A stretch of 64,000 bases of DNA from Massilia norwichensis (GCF_024753245.1 NZ_JANUGX010000031.1:1-64000), one strand, 5' to 3'. Positions 42,807 through 52,957 are shown, counted from the first letter of the stretch. The notes: a model not told the origin generated them from the sequence alone. A program made the numbers and translations.

Positions 42807-43694
42807 GTGAGCCGCATCGAACTGGCCATCGAGCTGCCGCCGGACTACCGCCGGCAGGACCTGTTCGGCTTCCACGGCCGCGATGCCGAGGGCCTGGCCG
42901 AACGCATCGACGGTGAACGCATCCGCAAAGGCGTGATGGTGGATGGCGTGCCGACCGTGCTGGACATCGACCTCGGCGCCCGGCCCGGGCAGGCGCTGTG
43001 CAGTGTCGATGCCGATGGCGATCCGGCGGCGGAGCAGAGCCAGGAGATGCTGCGCAACGTGCTCGGCCTGCGCATCGCGCCCGAGCCTTTCGAAGCGGCG
43101 GTGGCGGACGATCCGCTGTTCGCACCACTCGTTGCGCGCGAACGCGGCCTGCGCGTGATCCAGTCCGCCACCGTCTTCGAAGCCCTGAGCTGGGCCATCA
43201 TCGGCCAGCAGATCAATCTCGGTTTCGCGATCGCCCTGCGCCGCACCTTCATTTCGCTGGCCGGCCGCGCCCACGCCAGCGGCCTGTGGTGCTATCCGGA
43301 AGCGGGCGATGCGGCGCGCCTGGACCTGGATGCGCTCACCAGCCGCAAGTTCTCGCGCGCCAAGGCCGAGACCTTGTTGCGCCTGGCGCGTCTGGTCGAC
43401 GACGGTGCCCTGGACCTGCGGCGCGATGCCGATCTGCCGGCGGTCAGCGCACGCCTGCTGGCAGTGAAGGGCATCGGCCCCTGGACCGTCAACTATGCGC
43501 TGCTGCGCGGCTATGGTTTTGCCGACTGCTCGCTGGAGGGCGACGTGGCCGTGCGCACCGCCATCGGACGCCTGCTGGGCAGTGCGGAGCGGCCCAATCT
43601 GGATGAAGCGGCCGCCTTCCTTGCCGCCTACCGCCCGCACCGCACGATGGCGGCCGCGCATCTCTGGGCCAGCCTCAGCCAGACAGCCGGCTGA
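42807..43694 (+). CDS. DNA-3-methyladenine glycosylase II (AlkA-like)
   Basis: The 295-residue HhH-GPD DNA glycosylase removes alkylated purines. An N-terminal AlkA-type subdomain is followed by EALSWAIIGQQINL and the helix-hairpin-helix LLAVKGIGPWTVNYALLRGYG. The catalytic aspartate lies in SLEGDVAVRTA. GTG is the start codon, with GGGAAG upstream; no in-frame ATG lies nearby. No Ada regulatory domain is attached. Translationally close to the preceding transporter gene. Confidence 0.88.
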   Translation: MSRIELAIELPPDYRRQDLFGFHGRDAEGLAERIDGERIRKGVMVDGVPTVLDIDLGARPGQALCSVDADGDPAAEQSQEMLRNVLGLRIAPEPFEAAVADDPLFAPLVARERGLRVIQSATVFEALSWAIIGQQINLGFAIALRRTFISLAGRAHASGLWCYPEAGDAARLDLDALTSRKFSRAKAETLLRLARLVDDGALDLRRDADLPAVSARLLAVKGIGPWTVNYALLRGYGFADCSLEGDVAVRTAIGRLLGSAERPNLDEAAAFLAAYRPHRTMAAAHLWASLSQTAG

Positions 43695-43765
43695 GCAACG
43701 GCCATGCTGATCCAGAACAATCAGCGGCCTGTCCCGCGGCACGATTTCCGCAAAAACCTTACACT

Positions 43766-44806
43766 ATGTTAATGCATAGTCAAGCTACCTTATCAGGCCT
43801 GGCCTGCGCGCTCCTGTTGGCCTGCAGCGCCACGGCCAGCGCGCAAACCGCCGCCCCAGACCAGGACCAGGACGAACACGGTGCCTATATCTCGCTCACC
43901 TTCGGCACCGGCAAGATGCACGGCGAAAACCTGGAGGGCAGCCGCTGGATGGGCGGCCGCGCCTTCGAGGTACGGGCCGGCCGCACCGAAGACAAGGTGC
44001 TCGGCGGCGGACGCATCGACTTCGTCCATTACAACGAAGGCCATCCGGACAATAATCACCGCGACGGTTTCGCCCTGCAATGGCTGGCTGTGCGCCCGCT
44101 CAGCGCCACCTGGACGGGCGAGCTGGGCATCGGTCCCTACCTCAGCATGAACACGACCGTGGTCGACGGGCGCCAGGTCGACGATGCGAACTGGGGCGTG
44201 CTGGTGAGCGCCGCGCTGCGCATGCCGCTGCGCTCGCTGCCAACCGGCACTTCGCTGCGTATCGGTCTGAATCAGACCTTCATGCCGCACGCGCACCGCT
44301 CCACCGCCCTGCTGGTAGGTCTCGACCGCCAGTTCGGTCCGGCCCGCCCGGACCCGGATACCGAACCAGCCGCCGGTCCGTGGTGGTTCGGCGCCTCGGT
44401 CGGCAACGCGATCACCAACATGTCCGGGCGCGAAGCCGCCTATGCCGGCGTACTCGAAGCCCGCAAGTACATGGGCGAGCGCCTCGAGCACTGGGCAGTG
44501 TCGGGCAAGTTCCTGTTCGAAGGCGACGATGAAGTGCGCGTCGACCGCCGTGGTGTGGCCGCCCAGCTCTGGTATGTGCAGCAGGTGACGCCGCGCTTTT
44601 CGATGAGCGCCGGCGCCGGCCCCTACTTCGCCAGGAACCGCCGCGACGACGCCGACCCGAACAGCACCAACCTCTTGATCAGCTTCCAGGCCGAACGCGC
44701 GCTGTCGCGCCAGACCCGGGCTTTCGTCAACTTCAACCGCGTGAAAACCTTCCGCGAGACCGACGACCGCGATCTGTTCCAGGTAGGCGTGATCAAACGC
44801 TTCTGA
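43766..44806 (+). CDS. Outer-membrane beta-barrel protein of unknown function
   Basis: The 346-residue protein has a signal peptide ending at SASAQ (about residue 27). Alternating hydrophobic and polar stretches follow (GAYISLTFGTG, FALQWLAVRP, GELGIGPYL). The chain ends in a C-terminal Phe (GVIKRF), the BAM recognition signature. It is likely a small barrel; no specific family is recognised. Two ATG codons (43766, 43772) lie within ACTATG-TTAATG-CATAGT, a small hairpin, and there is no Shine-Dalgarno sequence, so initiation is unusual. It converges with the Tdi1-like gene. Confidence 0.65.
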   Translation: MLMHSQATLSGLACALLLACSATASAQTAAPDQDQDEHGAYISLTFGTGKMHGENLEGSRWMGGRAFEVRAGRTEDKVLGGGRIDFVHYNEGHPDNNHRDGFALQWLAVRPLSATWTGELGIGPYLSMNTTVVDGRQVDDANWGVLVSAALRMPLRSLPTGTSLRIGLNQTFMPHAHRSTALLVGLDRQFGPARPDPDTEPAAGPWWFGASVGNAITNMSGREAAYAGVLEARKYMGERLEHWAVSGKFLFEGDDEVRVDRRGVAAQLWYVQQVTPRFSMSAGAGPYFARNRRDDADPNSTNLLISFQAERALSRQTRAFVNFNRVKTFRETDDRDLFQVGVIKRF

Positions 44807-44814
44807 CGGCGGTT

Positions 44815-45228
44815 TCAGTTCCAGAGCGGCAAACCCTCGAACTGCTGGGCGCCCTCGCCGGCAAAGCGGATCAGCTCGGACAGCGGCACGGTGGCCAGGT
44901 TGTCGCGCCGGTAGTGGCCGCCTAGCGCACTGGGAATCCTGAGACAGTACTTGCGGCCCGCGCTCAGCGGACCCAGCGTCGATTCGGCCAGGCGCACCTG
45001 CTCCGGCATATACCAGTTGTTGAGGAATTCCTGGTTGTAGGAAAGGGCATCGAGGGCGGCGCGGTCCTCGGCCACCGGCTCGCAGCACAGATCCTGCGGC
45101 GACAGGCGCCAGTAACGACCTTCGTCGTCGCGGATGATCAGGTTGCCGAAGGCGTTCTCGCCCAGCACCTCTTCCGCGTTCAGGCCGACCCAGCCCCATG
45201 CCTCGTTAATCTCGTCGATATTGATCAT
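44815..45228 (-). CDS. Orphan T6SS immunity protein, Tdi1 C-terminal/DUF1851 type
   Basis: The 137-residue protein matches the DUF1851 domain of Tdi1, the immunity protein against Tde1-type DNase effectors: FGNLIIRDDEGRYWRL, EPVAEDRAALDAL, NNWYMPEQV, GRKYCLRIP and LSELIRFAGEGAQQ. No signal peptide, so cytoplasmic, as fits immunity to a DNase. ATG 45228 has GGAG eight bases upstream; an upstream GTG is less likely. No effector gene lies next to it; its neighbours are an outer-membrane protein and a hairpin repeat, so it looks like an acquired or retained orphan immunity gene. Confidence 0.8.
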   Translation of the reverse strand: MINIDEINEAWGWVGLNAEEVLGENAFGNLIIRDDEGRYWRLSPQDLCCEPVAEDRAALDALSYNQEFLNNWYMPEQVRLAESTLGPLSAGRKYCLRIPSALGGHYRRDNLATVPLSELIRFAGEGAQQFEGLPLWN

Positions 45229-45258
45229 CGAATGCACTCCGCAATGTAAGCGACACCG

Positions 45259-45370
45259 AGCACTGACAAAACCCCATGGCGGCGTTGCATTCGTCTCGCC
45301 GTACTAACGTACTGTCTTCGTGGTCCGCCACTGCGGCGATGCGCCTTGCCCTGGGGCTTTGTCAGATGCT
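45259..45370. repeat. Long imperfect hairpin repeat, GTAC-core family (copy 2)
   Basis: Outer arms CTGACAAAACCCCA (45263-45276) and TGGGGCTTTGTCAG (45352-45365), extended by AGCA/TGCT, close a hairpin of about 110 bases. Its centre is CGCCGTAC-TAAC-GTACTGTC (45297-45316). The centre and flanks resemble the reverse complement of the element at 26660-26777 (GCTCGCCGTAC centre, CTTC and CC further out), while the outer arms differ. It sits between the Tdi1-like gene and the initiator tRNA. No open frame in it is supportable. Confidence 0.6.
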
Positions 45371-45463
45371 CTCTGCGTTCGACCGGGCTGAACCACGGGC
45401 GTTGCGGCAAGGGAGAGGAAGCTTGAGAAGCTTCAGGCGCTGCCGGGGCCGGCAGGGAAAATG

Positions 45464-45498
45464 AAAAGGCCGCTGATCCTGAACAGAATCAACGGCCT
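45464..45498 (-). terminator. Intrinsic terminator of the initiator tRNA gene
   Basis: On the minus strand AGGCCGTTGAT pairs with ATCAGCGGCCT (one G-U), followed by TTTTCATTTT. It starts seven bases after the tRNA 3' end. Confidence 0.75.
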
Positions 45499-45504
45499 CG
45501 AATT

Positions 45505-45581
45505 TGGTTGCGGGGACAGGATTTGAACCTGTGACCTTCGGGTTATGAGCCCGACGAGCTGCCAGACTGCTCCACCCCGCG
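45505..45581 (-). tRNA. Initiator tRNA-fMet (anticodon CAU)
   Basis: The minus strand reads CGCGGGGTGGAGCAGTCTGG at the 5' end, has CTCATAA in the anticodon loop, the T-arm GGTTCAAATCC, and ends CCCCGCAACCA with an encoded CCA. The total is 77 nt. The acceptor stem pairs except for C1 opposite A72, the hallmark of the bacterial initiator tRNA. Its own terminator follows. Confidence 0.96.
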
Positions 45582-45697
45582 TCTGATGGTTCGTATTATA
45601 CGGGCCCCAGCCGGTTTAGGCAATGGCCGATCCGGTTTCGCTACAGCTGGCCCGATACGGTGGTAAAGTAAGGGCAACGTCATTACCTCCTTTTTCC

Positions 45698-46279
45698 ATG
45701 AAATTCTGCTCCGAGTGCGCCCATCCGGTGACGGTGGCCATCCCTGAAGGCGACAACCGTCCGCGCTACGTGTGCACCCAATGCGGCACCATCCATTACC
45801 AGAACCCGAAAATGGTGATCGGCTCGATCCCTGTCTGGGAACAGGATGGCGAACTCAAGGTGCTGCTGTGCAAACGCGCGATCGAACCGCGCTACGGCTA
45901 CTGGACCCTGCCGGCGGGTTTCATGGAAAACGAAGAGACCACCGGCCAGGCCGCTGTGCGCGAGACCGAGGAGGAAGCCGGCGCCAACGTCGAACTGGGC
46001 AACCTGTTCACCCTGCTCAATGTCGCCCACGTACACCAGGTCCATCTGTTCTACCTGGCGCGCCTGCTCGACCTCGACTACGAGGCCGGCGTCGAGAGCC
46101 TGGACGTGCAGATGTTCGCCGAACACGAGATCCCGTGGGACGACCTGGCCTTCCCGACCATCCGCACCACGCTGGAGCTGTTCTTCGCCGACCGCCGCAA
46201 GGTGCTCGAGGGAGGCAGCTACGGTTTCCACAGCCGCGACATCACGCGGCCCATGAGGGCCCCTGTCGAACCGGATTGA
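45698..46279 (+). CDS. Nudix hydrolase with N-terminal zinc ribbon
   Basis: The 193-residue protein has a zinc ribbon (Cys4, Cys7, Cys26, Cys29) like that of NADH pyrophosphatase NudC, then a Nudix domain with the box [20 protein letters not shown] starting at residue 74 and completed by AG. The start MKFCSEC is set by the zinc ribbon. Substrates could be NADH, ADP-ribose or capped RNA ends, but it is shorter than true NudC and lacks its N-terminal half. aat begins 10 nt downstream. Confidence 0.88.
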   Translation: MKFCSECAHPVTVAIPEGDNRPRYVCTQCGTIHYQNPKMVIGSIPVWEQDGELKVLLCKRAIEPRYGYWTLPAGFMENEETTGQAAVRETEEEAGANVELGNLFTLLNVAHVHQVHLFYLARLLDLDYEAGVESLDVQMFAEHEIPWDDLAFPTIRTTLELFFADRRKVLEGGSYGFHSRDITRPMRAPVEPD

Positions 46280-46289
46280 ATACGGCACC

Positions 46290-47012
46290 ATGATCCCCTG
46301 GCTCGAAGCGAATACGCCCTTCCCCGACGTCTCCGAGGCATTGACCACGGATGCGCCCGGCCTGCTGGCCGCCGGCGCCGACCTGTCGCCCCAGCGCCTG
46401 CTGCAGGCCTACCGCAACGGCATCTTCCCCTGGTTCTCGGAAGGCCAGCCGATCCTGTGGTGGAGCACCGATCCGCGCATGGTGCTGTACACCGAGCGCT
46501 TCAAGATCAGCGACAGCCTGAAAAAGACCTTGAGAAAGGTCGAACGCTCGCGCCTCGAAGGCGGCCCGTGGGTGGTGCGCTTCGACAGCGCCTTCGAATC
46601 CGTGATGCGTTCCTGCGCCGCGCCGCGCAAGGACGGTCCGGGCACCTGGATCTCGGAAGACATCATCGCCGGCTACACCGGCCTGCACCGCCTCGGCTAT
46701 GCCCACTCGGCCGAGGTCTGGCTGGACGGCGAGCTGGTCGGCGGCGCGTATGGCGTGTGCATCGGCCGCATGTTCTATGGCGAATCGATGTTCGCGCGCG
46801 TCTCGGATGCGTCCAAGGTGGCGCTGGCCTACCTGGTCGCCTTCCTGCGCAATCACGGCGTGCGCCTGCTCGACTGCCAGCAGGAGACCGGGCACCTGGC
46901 CTCGCTCGGCGCCATGCCGATTCCGCGCCAGGCGTTTCTTGAACATCTACGCCAGGCCATCGCCGAGCCCGCCATCGAACGTTGGGAAGTTGCGCCACCG
47001 TTGACCACCTAA
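46290..47012 (+). CDS. aat: Leucyl/phenylalanyl-tRNA-protein transferase
   Basis: The 240-residue enzyme adds Leu or Phe from charged tRNA to proteins with N-terminal Arg or Lys, marking them for ClpS/ClpAP. Typical segments are [72 protein letters not shown] and [14 protein letters not shown]. bpt, the other N-degron transferase, follows directly. Confidence 0.96.
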   Translation: MIPWLEANTPFPDVSEALTTDAPGLLAAGADLSPQRLLQAYRNGIFPWFSEGQPILWWSTDPRMVLYTERFKISDSLKKTLRKVERSRLEGGPWVVRFDSAFESVMRSCAAPRKDGPGTWISEDIIAGYTGLHRLGYAHSAEVWLDGELVGGAYGVCIGRMFYGESMFARVSDASKVALAYLVAFLRNHGVRLLDCQQETGHLASLGAMPIPRQAFLEHLRQAIAEPAIERWEVAPPLTT

Positions 47013-47071
47013 CGGTGCGCGGCGCTGTCTTTGGCTACAATGGGTCAAACACGTCGTCTCGAGAGCATTGC

Positions 47072-47800
47072 ATGACGCACTTAAATGACCTGCCCTTTTC
47101 CACGCTGCAGTTCTATACCACGGCGCCCTATCCGTGCAGCTACCTCGATGCGCGCCAGGCGCGCTCGCAGGTGGCCACGCCTTCGCACCTGATCAACGCG
47201 GACGTGTATTCGGAGCTGGTGCGCAACGGTTTCCGCCGCAGCGGGATCTTTACTTACCGTCCGTATTGCGACGGCTGCCGCGCCTGCATTCCAGTGCGCG
47301 TGGCCGTCAACGACTTCGGACCCAACCGCAGCCAGCGCCGTGCCTGGAAGCGCCATTCGGACCTGTCCGCAACGGTCGCCAACCTGTCGTTCTCGGACGA
47401 GCACTATGCGCTCTACCTGCGCTACCAGACCACGCGCCACGTCGGCGGCGGCATGGACCAGGACAGCCGCGACCAGTACGCGCAGTTCCTGCTGCAGAGC
47501 CGCGTCAATACGCGACTGGTCGAGTTCCGCGAGCCGGGCGGCACCTTGCGCATGGTGTCGATCATCGACGTGCTGTCGGACGGCCTGTCCTCGGTCTACA
47601 CCTTCTTCGATCCCGACGTCGAAGGCGCCTCCTACGGCACCTACAACGTGCTGTGGCAGATCGAGCAGGCGCGCGAACTGGGCCTGCCCTATGTCTACCT
47701 CGGCTACTGGATCGAGCAGAGCCCGAAGATGGCCTACAAGATCAACTTCCGGCCGCTGGAGGCGCGCATCGACGGCGTCTGGGGAGTATTGGAGCGGTAG
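47072..47800 (+). CDS. bpt: Aspartate/glutamate leucyltransferase Bpt
   Basis: The 242-residue enzyme transfers Leu to proteins with N-terminal Asp or Glu (and oxidised Met or Cys in related enzymes). It shows the ATE-type zinc/redox motif [12 protein letters not shown], then SQRRAWKRH and [20 protein letters not shown]. The bacterial Bpt subgroup is indicated by length and by the adjacent aat. The start MTHLNDLPF lies 59 nt after aat. Confidence 0.93.
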   Translation: MTHLNDLPFSTLQFYTTAPYPCSYLDARQARSQVATPSHLINADVYSELVRNGFRRSGIFTYRPYCDGCRACIPVRVAVNDFGPNRSQRRAWKRHSDLSATVANLSFSDEHYALYLRYQTTRHVGGGMDQDSRDQYAQFLLQSRVNTRLVEFREPGGTLRMVSIIDVLSDGLSSVYTFFDPDVEGASYGTYNVLWQIEQARELGLPYVYLGYWIEQSPKMAYKINFRPLEARIDGVWGVLER

Positions 47801-47843
47801 GGCACGCACAGGGTAGAATGTCGGGAATTCACGTTAGGTAGCC

Positions 47844-48881
47844 ATGTCCGACACACTCCTGTACGCCCTCGCCCGCCCGCTGCTGTTCACCCTCGACCCC
47901 GAAACGGCCCACAATCTGACCCTGCCCGCCTTGCGCCGCGCGAATGCGCTCGGCGTGACGCGCCTCGTCAGCAAACCACGCCCCGATCCGCGCACCGTCA
48001 TGGGCATCACCTTCCCGAATCCGGTCGGCCTCGCTGCCGGCCTGGACAAGGATGGCGCCTACATCGACGGCCTGGCGGCACTCGGCTTCGGCTCGATCGA
48101 GGTCGGCACCGTCACGCCGCGCCCGCAGGCCGGCAATCCGAAGCCGCGCATCTTCCGCCTGCCCAGCGCGCGCGGCATCATCAACCGCATGGGTTTCAAT
48201 AACGGCGGCGTCGACGCCTTCGTCGCCAACGTGCAGGCCTCGCGCTTTTATCAGGAAAAGCAGGGCGTGCTCGGCCTGAACATCGGCAAGAACGCCGACA
48301 CCCCGATCGAACGCGCCGCCGAGGATTACCTGCACTGCCTGCGCAAGGTTTACCCCTATGCCAGCTACGTGACGGTGAACATCTCCTCGCCGAACACCAA
48401 GAACCTGCGCCAGCTGCAAGGCGCCTCCGAACTCGATGCCCTGCTGGCCCAGCTGAAGGGCGAGCAGTCGCGCCTGGCCGACGAGCACGGCCGCTACGTG
48501 CCGCTGGCGCTGAAGATCGCGCCGGACGTCGACGCCGACCAGCTCCGCGACATCGGCGCCGCCCTGCTGCGCCATGGCATCGACGGCGTGATCGCCACCA
48601 ACACCACGCTCAGCCGCCGCGACGTCGAAAACCACCGCCACGCCAACCAGCAGGGCGGCCTGTCCGGCGCACCGGTGTTCGACCTGTCGAACATCGTGAT
48701 CCGCGCGCTGTACAAGGAAGTCGGCGACGCCGTGCCCATCATCGGCGTGGGCGGCATCCTGAGCGGCCGCGACGCCAAGGCCAAGGTCCAGGCCGGTGCC
48801 CAGCTGGTGCAGCTGTATAGCGGGCTGATTTATCGTGGGCCGGCGCTGGTGCGCGAGTGTGCAGACGCGCTGCGTCATTAA
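47844..48881 (+). CDS. pyrD: Dihydroorotate dehydrogenase (quinone), class 2
   Basis: The 345-residue membrane-associated flavoenzyme oxidises dihydroorotate to orotate using quinone, in pyrimidine synthesis. An N-terminal amphipathic segment ([20 protein letters not shown]) serves membrane attachment. [12 protein letters not shown] and [10 protein letters not shown], with catalytic Ser182, identify class 2. [11 protein letters not shown] closes the FMN site. It lies 43 nt after bpt, and a REP palindrome follows five bases after the stop. Confidence 0.96.
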   Translation: MSDTLLYALARPLLFTLDPETAHNLTLPALRRANALGVTRLVSKPRPDPRTVMGITFPNPVGLAAGLDKDGAYIDGLAALGFGSIEVGTVTPRPQAGNPKPRIFRLPSARGIINRMGFNNGGVDAFVANVQASRFYQEKQGVLGLNIGKNADTPIERAAEDYLHCLRKVYPYASYVTVNISSPNTKNLRQLQGASELDALLAQLKGEQSRLADEHGRYVPLALKIAPDVDADQLRDIGAALLRHGIDGVIATNTTLSRRDVENHRHANQQGGLSGAPVFDLSNIVIRALYKEVGDAVPIIGVGGILSGRDAKAKVQAGAQLVQLYSGLIYRGPALVRECADALRH

Positions 48882-48886
48882 GCCCC

Positions 48887-48917
48887 GTCGTCCCCGCGCA
48901 GGCGGGGACCCAAGTAG
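48887..48917. repeat. REP-like palindrome
   Basis: CGTCGTCCCCGCG and CGGGGACCCAAGTA form one unit of the same family as at 41.7 kb. It lies in the 45-base gap between pyrD and the aldo/keto reductase and could act as a 3' stabiliser or weak terminator for pyrD. Confidence 0.7.
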
Positions 48918-48926
48918 GACTCTCGA

Positions 48927-49973
48927 ATGAAAACGACAAAACTCGGCCGCACCGACTTAAGCGTCTCCCGCATCTGCCTAGGCACCATGACCTTCGGCGA
49001 GCAGAACACAGAAGCCGATGCCCACAGCCAGCTCGACTACGCCATCGAACGCGGCATCAACTTCATCGACACCGCAGAAATGTACCCGGTCCCACCCAAG
49101 GCCGGCACCCAGGGTTCGACCGAACGCTTCATCGGCACCTGGCTGAAAAAATCCGGCAAGCGCGACCAGATCGTGCTGGCCACCAAAGCCGCCGGCCCGA
49201 ACGCGACCCAGACCTGGATCCGCGGCGGCAAGCACAACCTGGACGCGAAGAACATCCGCGCCGCCGTCGACGCCAGCCTGCAACGCTTGCAGACCGATTA
49301 CATCGACCTCTACCAGCTGCACTGGCCGAGCCGCAACGTGCCGATCTTCGGCGCCAACCAGTTCGATCCGAAGAAAGAACGCGCCAGCATCCCGGTCGAG
49401 GAGACGCTGGCCGTGCTGGGGGAGCTGATCGAGGAAGGCAAGATCCGCCACATCGGCGTGTCGAACGAAAGCCCGTGGGGCGTGTCGGAATACATCAAGC
49501 AGTCCGAGATGCGGGGCCTGCCGCGCATCGCCACCATCCAGAACCTGTACAACCTGACCGCGCGCGCATTCGAAACCACGCTGCTCGACGAAGTCTGCTA
49601 TCGCGAAGAAGTCAGCCTGCTGGCCTACAGCCCCCTCGCCTTCGGCCAGCTGAGCGCCAAGTACGTCGACGATCCGCAGGCGCATGGCCGCCTGACCATT
49701 TATCCGCCGACCTGGAGTCCGCGCTATCTGCGTCCGGCCGTGTTCGCGGCGGTGAAGGAATATGCGGCGCTGGCGCGCGCCAACGGCATGACACCCGCGC
49801 AGATGGCGCTGGCCTGGTGCTATTCGCGCTGGTGCGTGGGCTCGACTATCATCGGCGCGACCACGCCGGCGCAGCTGAAGGAAAACATCGATGCGGAAAG
49901 CGTGGCGCTGCCGGATGAGGTGGTGAAGGCGATCGATGCGATTCATGCCAGGTACACGAATCCCGGCCAGTGA
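48927..49973 (+). CDS. Aldo/keto reductase (Tas-like)
   Basis: The 348-residue NADPH-dependent oxidoreductase has the catalytic set Asp48, Tyr53 and Lys87 (FIDTAEMYP, TKAAGP). The histidine lies in LYQLHWPSRN, and the cofactor site in IIGATTPAQLKENI. The insert MYPVPPKAGTQGSTE is typical of the E. coli Tas group. The physiological substrate is unknown. Preceded by a REP element and followed by another. Confidence 0.9.
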   Translation: MKTTKLGRTDLSVSRICLGTMTFGEQNTEADAHSQLDYAIERGINFIDTAEMYPVPPKAGTQGSTERFIGTWLKKSGKRDQIVLATKAAGPNATQTWIRGGKHNLDAKNIRAAVDASLQRLQTDYIDLYQLHWPSRNVPIFGANQFDPKKERASIPVEETLAVLGELIEEGKIRHIGVSNESPWGVSEYIKQSEMRGLPRIATIQNLYNLTARAFETTLLDEVCYREEVSLLAYSPLAFGQLSAKYVDDPQAHGRLTIYPPTWSPRYLRPAVFAAVKEYAALARANGMTPAQMALAWCYSRWCVGSTIIGATTPAQLKENIDAESVALPDEVVKAIDAIHARYTNPGQ

Positions 49974-49981
49974 GTTCTGAA

Positions 49982-50009
49982 CGTCATTCCAGCCTGCGCG
50001 GGAATGACG
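49982..50009. repeat. REP-like palindrome
   Basis: CGTCATTCC and GGAATGACG form a perfect hairpin around AGCCTGCGCG, between the convergent aldo/keto reductase and cysB genes, where it may serve as a bidirectional transcript end. Confidence 0.7.
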
Positions 50010-50015
50010 GGGCAA

Positions 50016-50948
50016 TTATTCCGCCGCCACCGGATGCAAAGCCCGCTCGATATCCGCCCGCGTAAATCCCTGCGCAAAGCGCTCAATGAAGTCATACGCA
50101 TAGGCCCGCAAATAAGCCCCCTTGCGCACCGCCAGCCGCGTCACATTCGGCGCAAACAGATGCGAAGACTCGATCGCACGCAAGCCGCGATCCCGCCCAT
50201 GGTCGAACGCCATCGACGCGACGATACCAACCCCCATCCCCAGCGACACATACTGCTTGATAACGTCCGAATCCATCGCCGTCAGCACGATGTCCGGGTT
50301 CACGCCGGCGCTGGCGAAGGCGGCGTCGATGTGGCCGCGGCCGGTGAAGCCGACGTCGTAGGTGATCAAGGGATACTCGGCGAGGTCGGCCAGCTTGATC
50401 GGGCTTTGCTGCAAGAGCGGATGGCCGTCCGGCACCACCACCAGGTGACTCCAGCGGTAGCAAGGGAAGGACACCAGCTCGGGGAAGGCCGACAAACCCT
50501 CGGTGGCGATGCCGATGTCGGCGCGGCCGGACAGCACCCATTCGGCGATGTGTTCCGGCGCGCTCTGCTGCAGGGCGATGCGCACCTCCGGATAGCTGTT
50601 GCGGAAAGCCTGCACCACCTGCGGCAGCGCATAGCGCGCCTGGGTGTGGGTCACGGCGACGGTCAGCGTGCCGCTGTCCTGGGCCGCATACTCGCTGCTG
50701 GCCTGCTGCAGGTTCTCGGCCTCGACCAGCAGGCGCTCGATGATCTTGAGGATGCCCTTGCCCGGATCGGTCATGCCGGTCAGGCGCTTGCCGTTGCGCT
50801 CGAAGATGACCACGCCCAGCTCGTCCTCGAGTTCGCGGATCTGGCGCGATACCCCTGGCTGCGAGGTGAACAGGGCGTTCGCCACGTCGGTCAGGTTGAA
50901 GTTGCGGCGCGCCGCCTCACGCACCGAACGCAGCTGCTGGAAGTTCAT
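50016..50948 (-). CDS. cysB: CysB-family LysR-type transcriptional regulator
   Basis: The 310-residue LysR regulator begins [19 protein letters not shown], the typical CysB start. The HTH covers about residues 17-40 ([19 protein letters not shown]), and an effector domain runs from about 93. CysB activates sulfate assimilation in response to acetylserine. The start overlaps the cysA stop in ATGA, so it is translated with the sulfate transporter it presumably controls. Cbl, a close paralogue, is the alternative name; position favours CysB. Confidence 0.92.
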   Translation of the reverse strand: MNFQQLRSVREAARRNFNLTDVANALFTSQPGVSRQIRELEDELGVVIFERNGKRLTGMTDPGKGILKIIERLLVEAENLQQASSEYAAQDSGTLTVAVTHTQARYALPQVVQAFRNSYPEVRIALQQSAPEHIAEWVLSGRADIGIATEGLSAFPELVSFPCYRWSHLVVVPDGHPLLQQSPIKLADLAEYPLITYDVGFTGRGHIDAAFASAGVNPDIVLTAMDSDVIKQYVSLGMGVGIVASMAFDHGRDRGLRAIESSHLFAPNVTRLAVRKGAYLRAYAYDFIERFAQGFTRADIERALHPVAAE

Positions 50949-52033
50949 ATGCCCCCACCTTGCTCAACGAAATTCTGGTCGACGAACACGTGCATGCGGC
51001 GCGGTTTGACCAGCAGGGTCTCGCCGTCGCGCAGATTCAGCGCGCGGTACTGCTCATTTGGGATCACCGCTTCGATCAATTGAGCATTGTCGGCGCGCTC
51101 CAGGTCGAGCTGGGCCAGCGGGCCGATCGCGTGCGCACGGCGCAGCTTGACCGCCACGCCCTCGCCGCCCGCCGTATAGCGCTCGACTTCGAGGTCGTGC
51201 GGGCGCACGTAGGCGATGCCCTCGCCGTTCTGCACGCCGGCGTATTGCGGCGCATGGAATTTCGCATCGCCGCTGGCCAGCACGCCATCGTTGACGCGGC
51301 CGTGGAACAGATTCACGTTGCCGAGGAAGCCGTAGACGAAGGGCGAGGCCGGCTGATTGTAGACGGCGCTAGGGGTGCCGAGCTGCTCGACGCGGCCTTT
51401 ATTCATCAGCACCACCTGGTCGGCCACTTCCAGCGCTTCTTCCTGGTCGTGGGTCACGAAGATCGAGGTCACGTGCAGCTCGTCGTGCAACTGGCGCAGC
51501 CAGCGGCGCAGTTCCTTGCGCACCTTGGCGTCGAGCGCGCCGAAGGGTTCGTCGAGCAGCAGCACGCGCGGCTCCACCGCCAGTGCCCTGGCCAAAGCGA
51601 TGCGCTGGCGCTGGCCGCCCGACAGCTGCGGCGGGTAGCGGTCGGCGATCCAGTCCAGCTGCACCAGCTCGAGCAGCTTTTTCACCTTCTCGCGGATCTG
51701 CGCTTCGCTCGGGCGCTCCTTGCGCGGCTTGACGCGCAGGCCGAAGGCGACGTTCTCGAACACGGTCATGTGCTTGAACAGCGCGTAGTGCTGGAACACG
51801 AAGCCGACCTGGCGCTCGCGCACGTGGCTGGCCGAGGCGTCGGCGCCGTCGAGCAGCACGCGGCCGGCGTCCGGGAACTCCAGGCCGGCGATGATGCGCA
51901 GCAGCGTGGTCTTGCCGCAGCCGGAAGGACCGAGCAGCGCGGTCAGCTCGCCGTCGGCAAACTGCAGCGAGACGTCATCCAGGGCCGTGAACTGGCCGAA
52001 TTGCTTGCGGATGTGTTGGACTTCGATCGTCAT
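50945..52033 (-). CDS. cysA: Sulfate/thiosulfate ABC transporter ATPase CysA
   Basis: The 362-residue ATPase has Walker A GPSGCGKT at 35-42, signature LSGGQRQR, Walker [12 protein letters not shown] and the H-loop THDQEEA. A TOBE-like regulatory domain follows from about residue 240. It powers CysT/Cys[14 protein letters not shown] is the start, 2 nt after cysW. The cysB start overlaps its stop. Confidence 0.94.
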   Translation of the reverse strand: MTIEVQHIRKQFGQFTALDDVSLQFADGELTALLGPSGCGKTTLLRIIAGLEFPDAGRVLLDGADASASHVRERQVGFVFQHYALFKHMTVFENVAFGLRVKPRKERPSEAQIREKVKKLLELVQLDWIADRYPPQLSGGQRQRIALARALAVEPRVLLLDEPFGALDAKVRKELRRWLRQLHDELHVTSIFVTHDQEEALEVADQVVLMNKGRVEQLGTPSAVYNQPASPFVYGFLGNVNLFHGRVNDGVLASGDAKFHAPQYAGVQNGEGIAYVRPHDLEVERYTAGGEGVAVKLRRAHAIGPLAQLDLERADNAQLIEAVIPNEQYRALNLRDGETLLVKPRRMHVFVDQNFVEQGGGI

Positions 52034-52035
52034 GC

Positions 52036-52956
52036 TCAGTGCTCCGTAGTATTGGCTTGCATTTGCGCGTTCACCTTGCGGTTCTGGTGGAGGCGCCATT
52101 CGATAAAGGATTTCACCGCCAGCGTCACCAGGGCCAGCAGCGCCAGCAGCGAAGCGATCGCAAAGGCCGCCGTGAAGTTGTATTCGTTGTAGAGGATCTC
52201 GACCTGCAGCGGCATGGTGTTGGTCTCGCCGCGGATATGGCCGGACACCACGGACACCGCGCCGAACTCGCCCATCGCGCGGGCATTACACAGGATCACG
52301 CCGTACAGCAGGCCCCACTTGATGTTGGGCAGCGTCACGCGGCGGAAGGTCGCCCAGCCGGACGCGCCCAGCACCAGGGCCGCCTCTTCCTCTTCGCTGC
52401 CTTGGGCCTGCATCAGCGGGATCAGTTCGCGCGCAACGAAGGGGAAAGTAATGAACACGGTCGCCAGCACGATGCCCGGCACCGCGAACAGGATCTTGAT
52501 GTCGTGGTCCATCAGCCAGGGGCCGAACCAGCCCTGCGAACCGAACATCAGCACGTAGATCAGGCCGGCAATCACCGGCGATACCGAGAACGGCAGGTCG
52601 ATCAGGGTCAGCAGCACGCTCTTGCCGCGGAAGTCGAACTTGGCGATGCACCAGGCGGCAGCGACGCCGAACACCAGGTTCAGCGGCACCGAAATGCCGG
52701 CCGCGATCAGGGTCAGCTTGATGGCCGCCAGTGCATCCGGCTCGAGGATCGCTTCTTTATAGACATCCCAGCCGTTCTTCAACGCTTCGGCGAACACCGC
52801 GACCAGCGGCACGAACAGGAACAGGGTCAGGAAGATCAGGGCCACGGCGATCAGCACGTAGCGCACCCAGCCCGGCTCCAGCGTATTGGTGGCCTTGCGC
52901 GGCGCCTGGGCGACCGTGGCGTCAGCCGGTTTGATGTTTTCCAGGACGGCGCTCAT
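52036..52956 (-). CDS. cysW: Sulfate ABC transporter permease CysW
   Basis: The 306-residue inner-membrane permease has about six helices and the ATPase-coupling EAA loop ([20 protein letters not shown]). It keeps [19 protein letters not shown], the CysW signature, and forms the channel with CysT. The start [12 protein letters not shown] lies 1 nt after the cysT stop. Confidence 0.93.
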   Translation of the reverse strand: MSAVLENIKPADATVAQAPRKATNTLEPGWVRYVLIAVALIFLTLFLFVPLVAVFAEALKNGWDVYKEAILEPDALAAIKLTLIAAGISVPLNLVFGVAAAWCIAKFDFRGKSVLLTLIDLPFSVSPVIAGLIYVLMFGSQGWFGPWLMDHDIKILFAVPGIVLATVFITFPFVARELIPLMQAQGSEEEEAALVLGASGWATFRRVTLPNIKWGLLYGVILCNARAMGEFGAVSVVSGHIRGETNTMPLQVEILYNEYNFTAAFAIASLLALLALVTLAVKSFIEWRLHQNRKVNAQMQANTTEH

Positions 52957-52957
52957 A

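Noticed and set aside
45276-45464. Small open frame inside the hairpin repeat
   Set aside because: It simply follows the inverted repeat, with no ribosome site or recognisable protein features.
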